From positions 248,001 through 312,000 of the forward strand of contig BPHK01000001.1 in assembly GCA_026003495.1 (NCBI GenBank): DNA of 64,000 nucleotides. Reading direction: 5' to 3'. Below the pieces are notes generated by a model. The model saw only the letters and a list, made by a program, of their open reading frames with translations. It was not told the DNA's origin and made no database searches. Source of the stretch: Candidatus Kapaibacterium sp. Its GTDB lineage: Bacteria > Bacteroidota > Ignavibacteria > Kapaibacteriales > NICIL-2. Both the position numbers and the translations under genes were made by a program. Every line of letters starts with the position of its first letter. Positions within the stretch are counted from its first letter, which is position 1. Below, in pieces: positions 36,198 through 46,322 of the stretch.

Positions 36198-36482
36198 ATG
36201 GCACGCTCGCTCAAGAAAGGCGTTTTCGTTTACTACAAACTCCGCAAGAAAGTCGAGCAGCTCAATGCAAGCGGCAAAAAGCAGGTCATCAAGACCTGGA
36301 GCAGAGCCTCGACGATTATTCCCGAGTTCGTCGGGCATACGTTCGCGGTGCACAACGGTAACAAGTTCATCCCCGTGTATGTAACCGAGAACATGGTTGG
36401 TCACAAGCTCGGGGAATTCGCTCCGACGCGGACGTTCCGTGGCCATGCTGGACACCGCAAAGAAGACAAAGCCAAGAAATAA
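36198..36482 (+). CDS. rpsS: 30S ribosomal protein S19
   Basis: 94 residues: [15 protein letters not shown] at the start, and [24 protein letters not shown] in the family core. It ends in the usual Lys-rich tail. It binds S13 in the 30S head. Confidence 0.96.
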   Translation: MARSLKKGVFVYYKLRKKVEQLNASGKKQVIKTWSRASTIIPEFVGHTFAVHNGNKFIPVYVTENMVGHKLGEFAPTRTFRGHAGHRKEDKAKK

Positions 36483-36499
36483 CTCCAGGCCGATCAACA

Positions 36500-36844
36500 A
36501 TGGAAGCACGCGCAGTAGCACGGTACGTACGATCCTCGCCGCGGAAGATGCGGCTGGTGGTTGATCTCATCCGAGGCAAGAGCGCTGCCGAAGCGCTCAC
36601 GATTCTGCGTTTTACCAATAAACGCGCCTCGCACGTCGCAGAGATGACGCTCCGATCGGCACTTGCCAATCTCCAGGCAAAAGCGGATAATCCGTACTTG
36701 AGCCCCGAATCGGTGGTCGTCCGTAGTGCATATGTGGACAACGGCCCGATGCTCAAGCGGATCCAGCCGGCGCCGATGGGGCGCGCCTATCGCGTCCGCA
36801 AACGTTCGCATCATTTGACGATTGTTGTAGCAACCAAGGACTGA
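36500..36844 (+). CDS. rplV: 50S ribosomal protein L22
   Basis: 114 residues. [24 protein letters not shown] is the family signature. The beta-hairpin that lines the exit tunnel ends in [19 protein letters not shown], with no macrolide-resistance deletion. It is followed 4 bp later by rpsC. Confidence 0.96.
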   Translation: MEARAVARYVRSSPRKMRLVVDLIRGKSAAEALTILRFTNKRASHVAEMTLRSALANLQAKADNPYLSPESVVVRSAYVDNGPMLKRIQPAPMGRAYRVRKRSHHLTIVVATKD

Positions 36845-36848
36845 GACT

Positions 36849-37490
36849 GTGGGACAGAAGACAAATCCAATCGGCTTGCGTGTTGGGATCATCCGTGGCT
36901 GGGATTCGAACTGGTTCGAGCGTGACAGCTTCGATCAGAAGCTTGCCGAAGACATCATGCTGCGGAACTACCTCCGCACGCGGCTCAAAAAAGCGAACGT
37001 TTCGCGCATCGTCATCGATCGAACGCGTAAGCGCATCGTCGTGACGATCTACACCTCGCGGCCAGGCGTGGTTATCGGTCGCTCGGGGAAAGACGTCGAG
37101 CAGCTCGAAGGCGAGCTCAGTAAGCTTACCTCGAGTGAGGTTGCAATTGTTATCAACGAGATCAAGATCCCCGAACTCGATGCGCAGATTGTCGCCGACA
37201 CAATCGCGCAGCAATTGGAAGGACGCATTGCGTTCCGGCGCGCGATGAAGCAAGCAGTTGCTGCAGCAATGCGAATGGGTGCCGAAGGAATCCGCGTCAT
37301 GTGCTCCGGTCGGCTCGGCGGGGCGGAAATGTCTCGCACCGAGCAGTACAAGGAAGGTCGCGTCCCCCTCCACACACTCCGCGCCGACATTGACTACGCA
37401 ACAGCGACAGCACAGACGGTCTATGGCTCGATCGGCGTGAAGGTGTGGATTTGCAAAGGCGAAATCATCGGTAGGCAAGCAGAGCGATAG
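36849..37490 (+). CDS. rpsC: 30S ribosomal protein S3
   Basis: 213 residues from a GTG start ([15 protein letters not shown]). The KH domain core is [20 protein letters not shown], and the C-terminal half has [30 protein letters not shown]. It forms the mRNA entry tunnel with S4 and S5. An 89-bp gap to rplP follows, with no gene seen in it. Confidence 0.96.
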   Translation: MGQKTNPIGLRVGIIRGWDSNWFERDSFDQKLAEDIMLRNYLRTRLKKANVSRIVIDRTRKRIVVTIYTSRPGVVIGRSGKDVEQLEGELSKLTSSEVAIVINEIKIPELDAQIVADTIAQQLEGRIAFRRAMKQAVAAAMRMGAEGIRVMCSGRLGGAEMSRTEQYKEGRVPLHTLRADIDYATATAQTVYGSIGVKVWICKGEIIGRQAER

Positions 37491-37579
37491 TCGCGCCGCA
37501 CCGCGCGTCAATTCCTGCGTGCAGACACGAGCGTTCTTGACACAAGACATCACCAACGAAATACTACTGGAGCCGAACC

Positions 37580-38002
37580 ATGCTACTGCCAAAGCGAGTC
37601 AAACATCGGAAAGTACAGCGCGGCCGCCGCAAAGGCAAGGCATTTCGCGGTTCGCAGGTTGCCTTCGGTGCGTATGGATTGAAGGCGCTTGAGCCAGCCT
37701 GGATTACCAACCGCCAAATCGAAGCAGCGCGGATCGCGATCAACCGCCACCTCAAACGCGATGGGAAGGTTTGGATCCGCATCTTCCCCGACAAGCCGTT
37801 TACGAAAAAACCGCTCGAGGTACGGATGGGCTCCGGGAAAGGTAATCCAGAAGGATGGGTTGCTGTCGTCAAACCGGGCCGTATCCTCTTCGAGGTGGAT
37901 GGCGTCTCGAAGGAAGCAGCGCTCGAAGCGCTCCGTCTGGCCTCGCACAAACTTCCGATCAAAACGAAAATTGTTGCACGGCTTGATTTAGTCGAAGTAT
38001 GA
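37580..38002 (+). CDS. rplP: 50S ribosomal protein L16
   Basis: 140 residues. [20 protein letters not shown] at the start and [22 protein letters not shown] in the core are diagnostic. It helps place tRNA in the A site. Its stop overlaps the rpmC start (ATGA). Confidence 0.96.
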   Translation: MLLPKRVKHRKVQRGRRKGKAFRGSQVAFGAYGLKALEPAWITNRQIEAARIAINRHLKRDGKVWIRIFPDKPFTKKPLEVRMGSGKGNPEGWVAVVKPGRILFEVDGVSKEAALEALRLASHKLPIKTKIVARLDLVEV

Positions 38003-38202
38003 AACCGCGGAAAGCACGCGACTTGCGTGAGCTCAATGATCAAGATCTGCTGGCTGCGCTCCGCGAAGCAGAGGAAACGCTCGCCAAACAGCGCTTCCAG
38101 CATGCACTCAAGCAGCTTCAAGATACCGCGTACCTGCGGATTCTCCGCAAGGATATTGCGCGGATGAAAACCATTCTCCACGAACGCAACATCCGGGTGT
38201 AA
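37999..38202 (+). CDS. rpmC: 50S ribosomal protein L29
   Basis: 67 residues: [20 protein letters not shown], followed by two helices with [25 protein letters not shown]. It sits near the exit tunnel. The length is normal. Confidence 0.94.
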   Translation: MKPRKARDLRELNDQDLLAALREAEETLAKQRFQHALKQLQDTAYLRILRKDIARMKTILHERNIRV

Positions 38203-38207
38203 TCGCA

Positions 38208-38528
38208 ATGGATCAACAGCTTTCTCCCACGCCCGACAGCAGTAGCACTGAGCAGCTTCATCAAGAGAGCGCAGAGCCACTGCGCGGAAGAAAGATCCGC
38301 CAAGGCGTGGTCGTCTCGAATAAGATGGACAAAACGATCGTCGTCGCTGTCGAACGGCAGGTAATGCATCCGCTCTACAAGCGCTACTACAAGCGCACAA
38401 AAAAGTACATGGCGCATGATGAGCACAACGAGTGCGCAATCGGCGATGTTGTCCGTATCATCGAATCGCGTCCGCTCAGCCGCCGCAAGCGGTGGATGCT
38501 GCTGGAGATCGTCCAGCGCGCACGTTGA
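38208..38528 (+). CDS. rpsQ: 30S ribosomal protein S17 with N-terminal extension
   Basis: 106 residues. The S17 OB-fold starts at about residue 28 ([21 protein letters not shown]) and continues with [22 protein letters not shown]. The first 25 or so residues ([19 protein letters not shown]...) are Ser/Gln/Glu-rich and not part of the normal protein, which averages 80-85 residues. The extension is probably disordered. No internal ATG would give a standard start. Confidence 0.94.
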   Translation: MDQQLSPTPDSSSTEQLHQESAEPLRGRKIRQGVVVSNKMDKTIVVAVERQVMHPLYKRYYKRTKKYMAHDEHNECAIGDVVRIIESRPLSRRKRWMLLEIVQRAR

Positions 38529-38563
38529 GATCGCCAACCACTATTCTACCGGAGGTTCTGGCC

Positions 38564-38932
38564 ATGATTCAAGAGGAAACCAATCTCGTCGTCGCCGACA
38601 ATTCCGGCGCAAAGCGCGTCCGGTGCATCCGTGTCCTCGGTGGGCACGACAAACGCTATGCAACGGTCGGCGATGTGATTGTCGTTTCGGTCAAAGCAGC
38701 GCTCCCAAACGGAGCGGTGAAGAAAGGCGATGTCGTCAAGGCAGTCGTCGTGCGAACCAAAAAGGAAATTCGCCGTCGCGATGGCTCGTTTGTTCGCTTT
38801 GACGAAAACGCAGCAGTGCTCCTCAATAACCAGCTCGAGCCACGCGGGACACGGATTTTCGGGCCGGTTGCGCGCGAGCTCCGCGAGAAAAACTTCATGA
38901 AGATCATTTCCCTGGCGCCAGAGGTCGTCTAA
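38564..38932 (+). CDS. rplN: 50S ribosomal protein L14
   Basis: 122 residues. [22 protein letters not shown] and [23 protein letters not shown] are diagnostic. The ATG at 38564 follows CCGGAGG, a good ribosome site. L14 contacts 16S rRNA at an intersubunit bridge. Confidence 0.96.
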   Translation: MIQEETNLVVADNSGAKRVRCIRVLGGHDKRYATVGDVIVVSVKAALPNGAVKKGDVVKAVVVRTKKEIRRRDGSFVRFDENAAVLLNNQLEPRGTRIFGPVARELREKNFMKIISLAPEVV

Positions 38933-39214
38933 ATGCTTCCCGATGCTCCCATGAAGCTCAAGATCAAAAAAGGCGATACCGTTATCGTTATCGCAGGCAA
39001 CGATAAAGGGAAGACCGGCCGTGTGATTGCCGTCTATCCCAAGAAAATGCGGGTGCTCGTCGAGGGTGTCAACGTGCGCAAAAAGCACATGCGCCCATCA
39101 CCGGCATACCCGCAAGGGGGCATCATCTCGAAGGAGATGCCCATTCATTACTCGAACGTGATGCTCGTTGGGCCTGACGGCAAACCAACGCGGAAACGGC
39201 CAACGGAAAAGTAG
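38933..39214 (+). CDS. rplX: 50S ribosomal protein L24
   Basis: 93 residues from 38933, or 87 from the ATG at 38951, which gives the family start [11 protein letters not shown]. The KOW motif is [20 protein letters not shown]. The upstream ATG follows the rplN stop directly and has AGAGGT in range, so both are possible. An 81-bp gap without a gene separates it from rplE. Confidence 0.94.
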   Translation: MLPDAPMKLKIKKGDTVIVIAGNDKGKTGRVIAVYPKKMRVLVEGVNVRKKHMRPSPAYPQGGIISKEMPIHYSNVMLVGPDGKPTRKRPTEK

Positions 39215-39295
39215 TCGCTCAACGCCGTGCACAAGCGCTGATGGAATGACGGCGGTACAACTCTGTCAACTCCGATAATTGTCGATCGAACTCCA

Positions 39296-39922
39296 ATGGC
39301 AAAGCAACAGCTCAAAAAACTCGACTTCAAGTACGAAGGTCCTCGGCACGATGATGTCCAGGTGGCGGAGATTCCCGTTCCGCGGCTGCAGGTGTACTAT
39401 CGCGAAACGGTTGTTCCGAACCTGATGAAGCGGTTCGGTTATCGGTCGGTGATGCAGGTGCCGCGGCTGGTCAAGATTGTGCTCAACATGGGTGTTGGCG
39501 AGGGTGCGCAGGACCTCAAGCAGATCCAGAATGCGCTCAATGAACTGGAGCTCATCGCTGGTCAACGGCCGGCGGTTGCGCGCGCGAAACGTTCAATTGC
39601 AAACTTCAAGCTCCGCCAAGGCCAGCCGATCGGCGTCCACGTCACGCTCCGCCGCGCGCGGATGTACGAGTTCCTCGATCGGTTTATCAACATCGCTGCA
39701 CCGCGGATCCGTGACTTCCGCGGTTTCCCGGATAAATCGTTCGACGGTCGCGGGAACTACACCGTCGGTATCAAGGAGCAAATCATTTTCCCAGAAATTG
39801 ACGTCGATAAAGTCGATCGCATCCGCGGTCTGGACATCACGTTCGTAACCAGCGCACAGACCGACGAGGAAGCATACGCCCTGCTCCAAGAGTTTGGATT
39901 TCCGTTCCGCAAGAAAGACTAA
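39296..39922 (+). CDS. rplE: 50S ribosomal protein L5 with short N-terminal extension
   Basis: 208 residues. L5 proper begins near residue 28 ([19 protein letters not shown]), after a charged extension of about 25 residues. The core has [35 protein letters not shown] and [18 protein letters not shown]. It binds 5S rRNA. The usual length is about 180. Confidence 0.95.
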   Translation: MAKQQLKKLDFKYEGPRHDDVQVAEIPVPRLQVYYRETVVPNLMKRFGYRSVMQVPRLVKIVLNMGVGEGAQDLKQIQNALNELELIAGQRPAVARAKRSIANFKLRQGQPIGVHVTLRRARMYEFLDRFINIAAPRIRDFRGFPDKSFDGRGNYTVGIKEQIIFPEIDVDKVDRIRGLDITFVTSAQTDEEAYALLQEFGFPFRKKD

Positions 39923-39938
39923 CATTATTGAACGCCCT

Positions 39939-40208
39939 ATGGCAACCGATGCAGTTATTGCTCGTAATCGCAAGCGGCAGCGGCTGGTGGCAAAGTATGC
40001 AGCCAAGCGAGCCGCACTCAAGAAAGCAGGCGATTACGAAGCGCTCCAAAGGCTTCCGCGCAATAGCAATCCCGTCCGTGTCCGCAATCGCTGTTCCGTG
40101 ACCGGACGCGGGCGCGGCGTCTACCGGCACTTCATGCTGTGCCGGAACGTCCTGCGGCAGCTTGCGCTCGAAGGCAAAATCCCCGGCTTGCGGAAGGCAA
40201 GCTGGTAG
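39939..40208 (+). CDS. rpsN: 30S ribosomal protein S14, zinc-free type
   Basis: 89 residues. The C-terminal block reads [20 protein letters not shown], with the CxxC pairs of the zinc form missing, so this is the long, zinc-independent type. The ATG at 39939 gives [21 protein letters not shown] 114-bp gap to rpsH contains TATTTTCG (40228-40235), a possible internal promoter. Confidence 0.95.
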   Translation: MATDAVIARNRKRQRLVAKYAAKRAALKKAGDYEALQRLPRNSNPVRVRNRCSVTGRGRGVYRHFMLCRNVLRQLALEGKIPGLRKASW

Positions 40209-40227
40209 CAAAGATCGCTGTTTTCCG

Positions 40228-40235
40228 TATTTTCG
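40228..40235 (+). promoter_or_regulatory. candidate internal promoter element TATTTTCG before rpsH
   Basis: TATTTTCG (one mismatch from TAnnTTTG) lies 95 bp before rpsH in the longest gap of this part of the cluster. It is the same octamer as upstream of rpsL and carA. Confidence 0.3.
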
Positions 40236-40322
40236 CAGCCCTTATCGCCAGCGCATCAGGCGGAACGGCCCTGAGATGGCTGGCGGTGTGACAAAGTTCG
40301 ACTAATGCATGCAGACGACACT

Positions 40323-40724
40323 ATGCCAGTGACCGATGCCATCGGCGACTTCCTCACGCGCATTCGGAATGCCCAGCGCGCCCAGCATCGCACCGTCGAG
40401 GCCCCTGCATCGAAGCTCAAAATCGCCATTGCGGATATCCTCAAAGATCAAGGCTTCATCGCAGACTACGAGGTCGTTTCCCCAGACGGTGCAGTGCAGC
40501 CAACACTCCGTGTGCACCTGAAGTACTACCAAGGCAAACCCGTCATTCGCGAGATCAAACGGATCAGCAAGCCGGGAATTCGGCGGTATGCACGTGCGCA
40601 AGAATTGCCACGCGTGTACAACGGGCTTGGGATAGCGATCGTTTCGACGTCGAACGGCGTCATGACCGATAAAGAAGCGCGCCGTCAGAACGTGGGCGGC
40701 GAAATCATTTGCACTGTCTGGTAA
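40323..40724 (+). CDS. rpsH: 30S ribosomal protein S8
   Basis: 133 residues from 40323 ([20 protein letters not shown]). The C-terminal signature is [21 protein letters not shown] followed by [10 protein letters not shown]8 binds the central domain of 16S rRNA and in other bacteria represses the spc operon. An ATG 18 bp upstream is in frame but not conserved. Confidence 0.96.
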   Translation: MPVTDAIGDFLTRIRNAQRAQHRTVEAPASKLKIAIADILKDQGFIADYEVVSPDGAVQPTLRVHLKYYQGKPVIREIKRISKPGIRRYARAQELPRVYNGLGIAIVSTSNGVMTDKEARRQNVGGEIICTVW

Positions 40725-40746
40725 CACCACCACACGCGCAGTTGCT

Positions 40747-41286
40747 GTGTCACGAGTCGGCCGTAAACCTATCGAAATTCCAGCGGGCGTTACTGTTACA
40801 GTCAACGGATCGGTGCTCATTGCAAAAGGTCCGCTCGGCGAACAACAGATGACGCTCCCCGAGAGCATTACCTGCCAGCGGGAAGGAAATACGCTTACCT
40901 TCCATCGCTCCAGCGATGACAAGAAGATTCGCGCGCTCCATGGGATGGTGCGAGCGCTCGCTGCGAACATGATCACCGGCGTAAGCCGTGGGTTCGAAAA
41001 GCAGCTCGAGCTGCAAGGCGTCGGCTATAAAGCCGAGCTTCGCGGCAAGAATTTAGTGCTATCGCTCGGGTTCTCGCATCCGGTGGTCTTCATTCCGCCG
41101 GAAGGGATTCAAATCACCGTCTCGAGTCCAACCCAATTGTCCGTCAAAGGAAGTGATCGGCAACTTGTGGGCGAAGTTGCTGCTGTCATTCGTAAGATTC
41201 GTCCGCCGGAGCCATACAAAGGCAAAGGCATTCGCTACGTCGGCGAATTCGTCCGCCGCAAGGCTGGGAAAGCAGCTGGTAAATAA
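40747..41286 (+). CDS. rplF: 50S ribosomal protein L6
   Basis: 179 residues from a GTG start ([21 protein letters not shown]). The C-terminal signature is [25 protein letters not shown]. It lies at the base of the L7/L12 stalk near the sarcin-ricin loop. Confidence 0.96.
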   Translation: MSRVGRKPIEIPAGVTVTVNGSVLIAKGPLGEQQMTLPESITCQREGNTLTFHRSSDDKKIRALHGMVRALAANMITGVSRGFEKQLELQGVGYKAELRGKNLVLSLGFSHPVVFIPPEGIQITVSSPTQLSVKGSDRQLVGEVAAVIRKIRPPEPYKGKGIRYVGEFVRRKAGKAAGK

Positions 41287-41303
41287 CGTTTGGTACCGAT
41301 GCG

Positions 41304-41666
41304 ATGATCATCAATCACAAACTGGAACGTCGTGCGCGCCGCAAGAAAGGTATCCGCAAGAAAATTCGTGGGACGCCCCAGCGGCCGCGGCTGAGCGTAT
41401 TCCGCTCGCTCAAGCACATCTACGCGCAAATTATTGACGACACCACGGGGCACACGCTCGTGAGCGCATCGTCGCTCGATAAAGAGCTTGCGCTCCAGCC
41501 AGGCACACGGAAAGTTGACGTCAGCCGCGCGGTGGGGCGCTTACTTGCCGCACGCGCACTGACGCACGGCATTACGGCTGTTGCGTTCGATCGCAATGGC
41601 TTCCTCTACCACGGCAGAGTCCAAGCGCTCGCCGATGGTGCGCGCGAAGGTGGCCTCCAGTTCTAG
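41304..41666 (+). CDS. rplR: 50S ribosomal protein L18
   Basis: 120 residues: [38 protein letters not shown] is the N-terminal half (shown by its parts [16 protein letters not shown] and HIYAQIIDD), and the end is [13 protein letters not shown]. It binds 5S rRNA with L5. Confidence 0.95.
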   Translation: MIINHKLERRARRKKGIRKKIRGTPQRPRLSVFRSLKHIYAQIIDDTTGHTLVSASSLDKELALQPGTRKVDVSRAVGRLLAARALTHGITAVAFDRNGFLYHGRVQALADGAREGGLQF

Positions 41667-41725
41667 TCCCGTGCGGATTGTTCCGCGCACTGTGAGTTGA
41701 AAACGTACCGATTTCATTTTCAAAC

Positions 41726-42229
41726 ATGGCACGAGCGAAAGTCTCTCAGCTCCAACTCAACGACAAGCTTGTCAGCGTTTCGCGGACGGCAAAAGTTGTC
41801 AAAGGTGGGCGCCGCTTTAGCTTTTCGGCACTGGTCGTCGTCGGCGATGGCCAAGGCCACGTCGGGTATGGCCTTGGAAAAGCTGGTGAAGTGGTTGATG
41901 CGGTGCAGAAAGCGACCGAAGCAGCCAAGAAGAACGTCATCCACGTTCAACTTCATGGCAGTACAATCCCGCACGAGGTCATGGCAAAGTACGGCGCAGC
42001 GCGCGTGCTGCTCCGTCCTGCAGCCCCGGGGACTGGGATCATCGCTGCCGGTGGGGTGCGTGCAGTGTTGGAAATGGTCGGCGTCCACGATGTGCTGACA
42101 AAATCGCTCGGCTCGTCGAATCCGCATAACGTCGTCAAAGCGACAATCAAGGCGCTCGAACAGCTCGAGGATGTCAGCTCTGTTGCAGCACGCCGTGGTA
42201 TTTCGATCGAAAAGGTTCTCAATGGCTAA
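41726..42229 (+). CDS. rpsE: 30S ribosomal protein S5
   Basis: 167 residues. [19 protein letters not shown] and [20 protein letters not shown] form the double-stranded-RNA-binding domain, and [19 protein letters not shown] the C-terminal domain. It acts in decoding accuracy. Its end overlaps the rpmD start by 8 bp. Confidence 0.96.
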   Translation: MARAKVSQLQLNDKLVSVSRTAKVVKGGRRFSFSALVVVGDGQGHVGYGLGKAGEVVDAVQKATEAAKKNVIHVQLHGSTIPHEVMAKYGAARVLLRPAAPGTGIIAAGGVRAVLEMVGVHDVLTKSLGSSNPHNVVKATIKALEQLEDVSSVAARRGISIEKVLNG

Positions 42230-42434
42230 GCAGGCTATGGCGAAAATTCGCATTACGCAAGTTCGGAGCGTGATTGACTGCAACGAAAAGCATAAGCGCA
42301 TTATTCGCGCGCTGGGGCTTGGGCGGCCGAACTACACGGTTGTCCAGGAAGCCACACCCCAAATCCTTGGAATGGTGGCCAAGGTGGCTCACCTTGTCCG
42401 CGTTGAAGAACTTCCAGCAGCACAGACGCAATGA
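42222..42434 (+). CDS. rpmD: 50S ribosomal protein L30
   Basis: 70 residues from 42222, or 65 from the ATG at 42237 ([15 protein letters not shown]), which matches the family start better. [21 protein letters not shown] is the typical second half. The stop overlaps rplO (ATGA). Confidence 0.92.
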   Translation: MAKQAMAKIRITQVRSVIDCNEKHKRIIRALGLGRPNYTVVQEATPQILGMVAKVAHLVRVEELPAAQTQ

Positions 42435-42892
42435 AACACATCGGTAACCTCTCGTACGCTCCAGGAGCGCGCAAACCCCGCAAGCGGATTGGCCGAGGCG
42501 AAGGCTCCGGCCACGGCGGAACCTCGACGCGTGGGCATAAAGGTCACCAGTCGCGCGGGAATTTCCGCTACAAGCGCAATTTCGAAGGCGGGCAGATGCC
42601 CCTGTCGCGCCGGATACCCAAGTTCGGCTTCGTCAATCCATTCCGTACCGAATATCAAGTCGTCAACGTCGAGCGACTCCAAGAGCTTGCCGAGCAGGGT
42701 CGCATCGCTGGCGAGATTACTCCAGAAGTCCTCTGGCAGGTTGGCGCGATCTCAAATCGCACCGCACCGGTCAAGATACTCGGCGACGGTGAACTTACGC
42801 ATGCGCTCACCGTTCGGGCGCACCGCTTTTCTGCAAGTGCGCAGAAAAAGATTGAAAGCGCCGGCGGCCGCTGCGCGCTGCTCGAGCAGTAG
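42431..42892 (+). CDS. rplO: 50S ribosomal protein L15
   Basis: 153 residues. The glycine/arginine-rich N-terminus RKRIGRGEGSGHGGTSTRGHKG and FEGGQMPLSRRIPKFGF are diagnostic. It lies next to secY in the usual order. Confidence 0.96.
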   Translation: MKHIGNLSYAPGARKPRKRIGRGEGSGHGGTSTRGHKGHQSRGNFRYKRNFEGGQMPLSRRIPKFGFVNPFRTEYQVVNVERLQELAEQGRIAGEITPEVLWQVGAISNRTAPVKILGDGELTHALTVRAHRFSASAQKKIESAGGRCALLEQ

Positions 42893-42927
42893 ATTCGGCG
42901 CACTACGTCCATCGCGAGGCTACGTCC

Positions 42928-44289
42928 ATGGCTACAGTTATCGAAACGGTCCGCAACATCTTCCGCATCGAGGAACTTCGTCAGCGCATTGTGTTCACTG
43001 CGCTGATGCTGGTGGTCGTCCGTATCGGGGCACACATTACCATCCCCGGTATCGACATTGAAGCTCTCAAAGCCTCAATGGCAACGAGCGACCCGAACAA
43101 CTTGTTCGGGCTCTACGATTTGTTTGTAGGCGGGGCGTTTTCAAATGCCGCGATCTTCGCGATGGGGATCATGCCGTACATCTCCGCCTCGATCATTTTG
43201 CAGTTGGCGGGGGTGTTCGTTCCGGAGCTAATGAAACTTCAACGCGAAGGCGAAGAGGGGCGTCGCAAGATCAACCAGTGGACGCGGTACCTGACGGTTT
43301 TCGTGGCCGCGATGCAAGCCCTTGGCTTGAGCATCAAGCTCACTGCAACGACGGCCGGGATCGGGGGGCAGTCCATCGTTGTCGAGCCGGGCATCCTCTT
43401 TACGCTCACAGCGGTCGCAGTCATGACCGCGGGAACGATTTTCCTGATGTGGATCGGTGAGCAGATCACCGAACGTGGCATCGGCAATGGAATTTCGCTC
43501 ATCATCTTCATCGGCATCATCTCGCGTTTGCCAGTTGCAATACAGAATGAACTGCAGCTCATTGCTGCCGGCGCACGCAATTGGGTGGTAGATTTGATCT
43601 TGGTCGCGTTCCTGGGCGTCATCATTGCGTTGGTTGTGCTCGTGACGCAAGGCGCCCGACGCATCCCCATCCAGTATGCCAAGCGCATCGAAGGACGCAA
43701 GCAGTACGGCGGGCATACAACGTACATCCCGCTGCGAGTCAATACCGCGGGAGTGATGCCGATCATCTTCGCCTCGGCGATTTTGTTCATTCCGAACACG
43801 ATTTTGAGCTTCTTCCCCGAAAACCAAACGCTCATCAACATTGCGCATCTGTTCAGCGACCGATCAGTTGTCTACGCAGTGATCTACGCAGCGCTGATCA
43901 TCTTTTTCACGTACTTCTACACGGCGATTGCCTTCAACCCCCGCCAGGTGGCCGATGATTTGAAACGTGCACAAGGATTCATCCCTGGTGTGCGGCCGGC
44001 CAATCCAACAGCAGAGTACCTCGATACGATTTTGACACGGATTACGCTTCCGGGCGCAGTGTTTCTGGCGATTGTTGCGCTGCTTCCGGTCTTTGTCACA
44101 AATGTGCTGAACGTACCGTATTCGTTCGCGCAGTTTTTCGGCGGGACGAGCTTGCTCATCATCGTCGGCGTCGCCCTCGATACGCTCCAGCAGATCGAGG
44201 CATACCTGCTAATGCGGCACTACGATGGATTCATGAAAAGTGGTCGCCTTCGCGGACGGGGTGTGGCCCAAACCGGCGCCCGCTACTGA
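42928..44289 (+). CDS. secY: protein translocase subunit SecY
   Basis: 453 residues, ten predicted membrane helices. Key segments are the plug-side start FRIEELRQRIVFTALMLVV, the cytoplasmic loop ARRIPIQYAKRIEGRKQYGG and the late loop TAIAFNPRQVADDLKRAQGF. It is the channel of the Sec system in the inner membrane. The stop shares a base with the next start (TGATG). Confidence 0.97.
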   Translation: MATVIETVRNIFRIEELRQRIVFTALMLVVVRIGAHITIPGIDIEALKASMATSDPNNLFGLYDLFVGGAFSNAAIFAMGIMPYISASIILQLAGVFVPELMKLQREGEEGRRKINQWTRYLTVFVAAMQALGLSIKLTATTAGIGGQSIVVEPGILFTLTAVAVMTAGTIFLMWIGEQITERGIGNGISLIIFIGIISRLPVAIQNELQLIAAGARNWVVDLILVAFLGVIIALVVLVTQGARRIPIQYAKRIEGRKQYGGHTTYIPLRVNTAGVMPIIFASAILFIPNTILSFFPENQTLINIAHLFSDRSVVYAVIYAALIIFFTYFYTAIAFNPRQVADDLKRAQGFIPGVRPANPTAEYLDTILTRITLPGAVFLAIVALLPVFVTNVLNVPYSFAQFFGGTSLLIIVGVALDTLQQIEAYLLMRHYDGFMKSGRLRGRGVAQTGARY

Positions 44290-45153
44290 TGACCGGACGC
44301 GAGGCACGCTCGATGGTACGCGATCGCAGCCGAATTCATTCCGAATCTGAACGCGCTGCAATCGCGCACGCAGCAGCGCTAGTCGGACGGACGCTCCAAA
44401 TGCTGGCTGACATACATCGAGCCGGGCGTTCCGACCCAGCGGCTCGATCAGCTTGCCGAAGAATTTATCCGCGCCCATGGCGGTGAGCCAGCGTTCAAGG
44501 GCTATGGCAGCGGCCCGGGACAGGCAGGATTTCCTGCGACGCTCTGCGTTTCGATCGATGATGAAGTCGTCCACGGCATCCCGTCGAGTCGCTGTTTGGA
44601 AGAAGGCCAGATCGTCTCGATTGACTGCGGCGTCCGCTATGACGGTTGTTACGGCGATGGAGCCTGGACGTTCGCTGTCGGTCGGATTTCGCCGGACAAA
44701 GAGCGCCTGCTGGCAACAGCATGCGAAGCACTCTACGCCGGCATTGCTCAAGCCCGTCCAGGCAACACAACGTATGACATCGCTCGGGCAATTCAGCTGC
44801 ATGTCGAATCGCGCGGTTTTTCCTGCGTTCGCGAGTTGGTCGGGCATGGTGTCGGGACAGCGCTCCATGAAGATCCGCCGGTGCCGAACTTCGTACCAGG
44901 TCTCTTGCATCGAAGCCGGTACCCCGAAGTGCTCCTGGTCGAAGGAATGACGCTGGCAATTGAGCCGATGGTCAACGCCGGTGTGCTAACGGTGTACACA
45001 GCGCGGGATGGCTGGACAGTACGCACAAGCGATGGGAAACCCTCGGCGCACTTTGAGCACACCGTCGCTATCGAATCGGACGGTGCGCGAATATTGACGG
45101 TTCACTCACTGCCACGACCGCAGTATGCCGAAGCAGGAAGCAATCAAAGTTGA
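44289..45153 (+). pseudogene. map: type I methionine aminopeptidase interrupted by a +1 frameshift
   Basis: The first frame gives IHSESERAAIAHAAALVG and LQMLAD; homology then continues in the next frame as YIEPGVPTQRLDQLAEEF and onwards. One extra base near 44412 (GAC-a-TAC) explains the shift. Downstream all catalytic residues survive: the His in VVHGIP, both Asp in SIDCGVRYDGCYGDGAW, His in VGHGVGTALHE, Glu in AIEPMV and in HFEHTVAI. MAP is normally essential, so this could be a sequencing error, recoding, or a real loss compensated elsewhere. It overlaps infA by 29 bp. Confidence 0.8.
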
Positions 45154-45343
45154 TGGCGTTGTCGAGGAAGTTCTCCCGAACACGCAGTTCATTGTCCGCT
45201 TGGACAATGGGCACAAGGTCCTTGCCCACATCAGCGGCAAGATGCGGATGAACTTCATCAAAATCTTAGTCGGCGACAAAGTCACCGTCGAGCTGTCGCC
45301 CTACGACTTGAGCAAAGGCCGCATTACGTACCGTTACAAGTGA
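45125..45343 (+). CDS. infA: translation initiation factor IF-1
   Basis: 72 residues with the OB-fold signature [22 protein letters not shown] and [20 protein letters not shown]. It binds the 30S A site during initiation. Its start lies inside the map 3' end, as in many relatives. Confidence 0.97.
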   Translation: MPKQEAIKVDGVVEEVLPNTQFIVRLDNGHKVLAHISGKMRMNFIKILVGDKVTVELSPYDLSKGRITYRYK

Positions 45344-45362
45344 CACGAACTTCACAAGTGCG

Positions 45363-45479
45363 ATGAAAGTGCAAGCATCGGTCAAAAAGCGCAGCCCGGA
45401 CGATAAGATCGTTCGCCGCAAAGGGCGCATCTACGTCATCAACAAGAAAAATCCACGAATGAAACAACGACAAGGCTGA
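45363..45479 (+). CDS. rpmJ: 50S ribosomal protein L36, zinc-free type
   Basis: 38 residues: [20 protein letters not shown], then [18 protein letters not shown]. Position between infA and rpsM and the ending RMKQRQG identify it. The three Cys and one His that bind zinc in the common form are replaced (SPDD in place of the first Cys pair region), so it is the C-minus type. Confidence 0.95.
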   Translation: MKVQASVKKRSPDDKIVRRKGRIYVINKKNPRMKQRQG

Positions 45480-45481
45480 CA

Positions 45482-45862
45482 ATGGCACGTATTGCAGGTG
45501 TGGACTTGCCGCGGAACAAGCGCGGCGTCATTAGTTTGCGCTATATCTACGGCATCGGCCCGACGCTAGCCAAAGAAGTGCTCGCCAAAGCTGGCGTGGA
45601 CGAGAACAAGCGCGTTGCGCAGTGGACCGATGACGAGATCGCTCGGATTCGGCAGGCGATCAGTGACTACAAGGTCGAAGGCGAACTCCGCAGCGAGGTG
45701 CAGCTCAACATCAAGCGGCTGATGGATATCGGTTGCTACCGTGGGTTGCGCCACCGTCGGGGCTTGCCAGTTCGTGGGCAGCGGACACGCACCAATGCCC
45801 GCACGCGCAAAGGGCGCCGCAAAACTGTCGCCGGCAAAAAGAAAGCAGTCGCCAAAAAGTAA
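45482..45862 (+). CDS. rpsM: 30S ribosomal protein S13
   Basis: 126 residues: [20 protein letters not shown] at the start, and the signature [20 protein letters not shown] followed by [17 protein letters not shown]. It contacts the P-site tRNA and S19. Confidence 0.96.
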   Translation: MARIAGVDLPRNKRGVISLRYIYGIGPTLAKEVLAKAGVDENKRVAQWTDDEIARIRQAISDYKVEGELRSEVQLNIKRLMDIGCYRGLRHRRGLPVRGQRTRTNARTRKGRRKTVAGKKKAVAKK

Positions 45863-45880
45863 CATCATCGTTGGTGCACC

Positions 45881-46267
45881 ATGGCTTCTCCCAAGCGCAA
45901 AGTCAAGCGCAAAAGTGTTGCCGATATTCACGGAAAGGTGTACATCCAAGCAACGTTCAACAACGTCATCGTCACTATCACCGATTCCTACGGCAACGCG
46001 CTCTGCTGGTCGTCGGCGGGGCGGAATGGCTTCCGTGGCTCCAAGAAGAATACGCCGTACGCGGCGCAAGTTGCAGCCGAACGTGCGGGTAGGGAAGCCT
46101 ACGATATGGGGCTGCGGAAGGTGGACGTCATCGTCAAAGGCCCAGGTTCAGGACGTGAGGCGGCTATCCGTGCAATCGCGCAAGCTGGATTGGAAGTGCT
46201 CTCGATCGTTGATCGCACTCCGATCCCTCATAACGGCTGCCGTCCGCCGAAGCGGCGCCGCGTCTAG
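45881..46267 (+). CDS. rpsK: 30S ribosomal protein S11
   Basis: 128 residues: [24 protein letters not shown] (seen in parts) and [16 protein letters not shown]-like block [20 protein letters not shown], ending [15 protein letters not shown]. It forms part of the platform. In most bacteria rpsD follows; here rpoA does. Confidence 0.96.
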   Translation: MASPKRKVKRKSVADIHGKVYIQATFNNVIVTITDSYGNALCWSSAGRNGFRGSKKNTPYAAQVAAERAGREAYDMGLRKVDVIVKGPGSGREAAIRAIAQAGLEVLSIVDRTPIPHNGCRPPKRRRV

Positions 46268-46322
46268 AGTGAACATGACCGACGGCGAACTTTTGTTTCC
46301 ATCATTGACTCTGAGCACAGCT

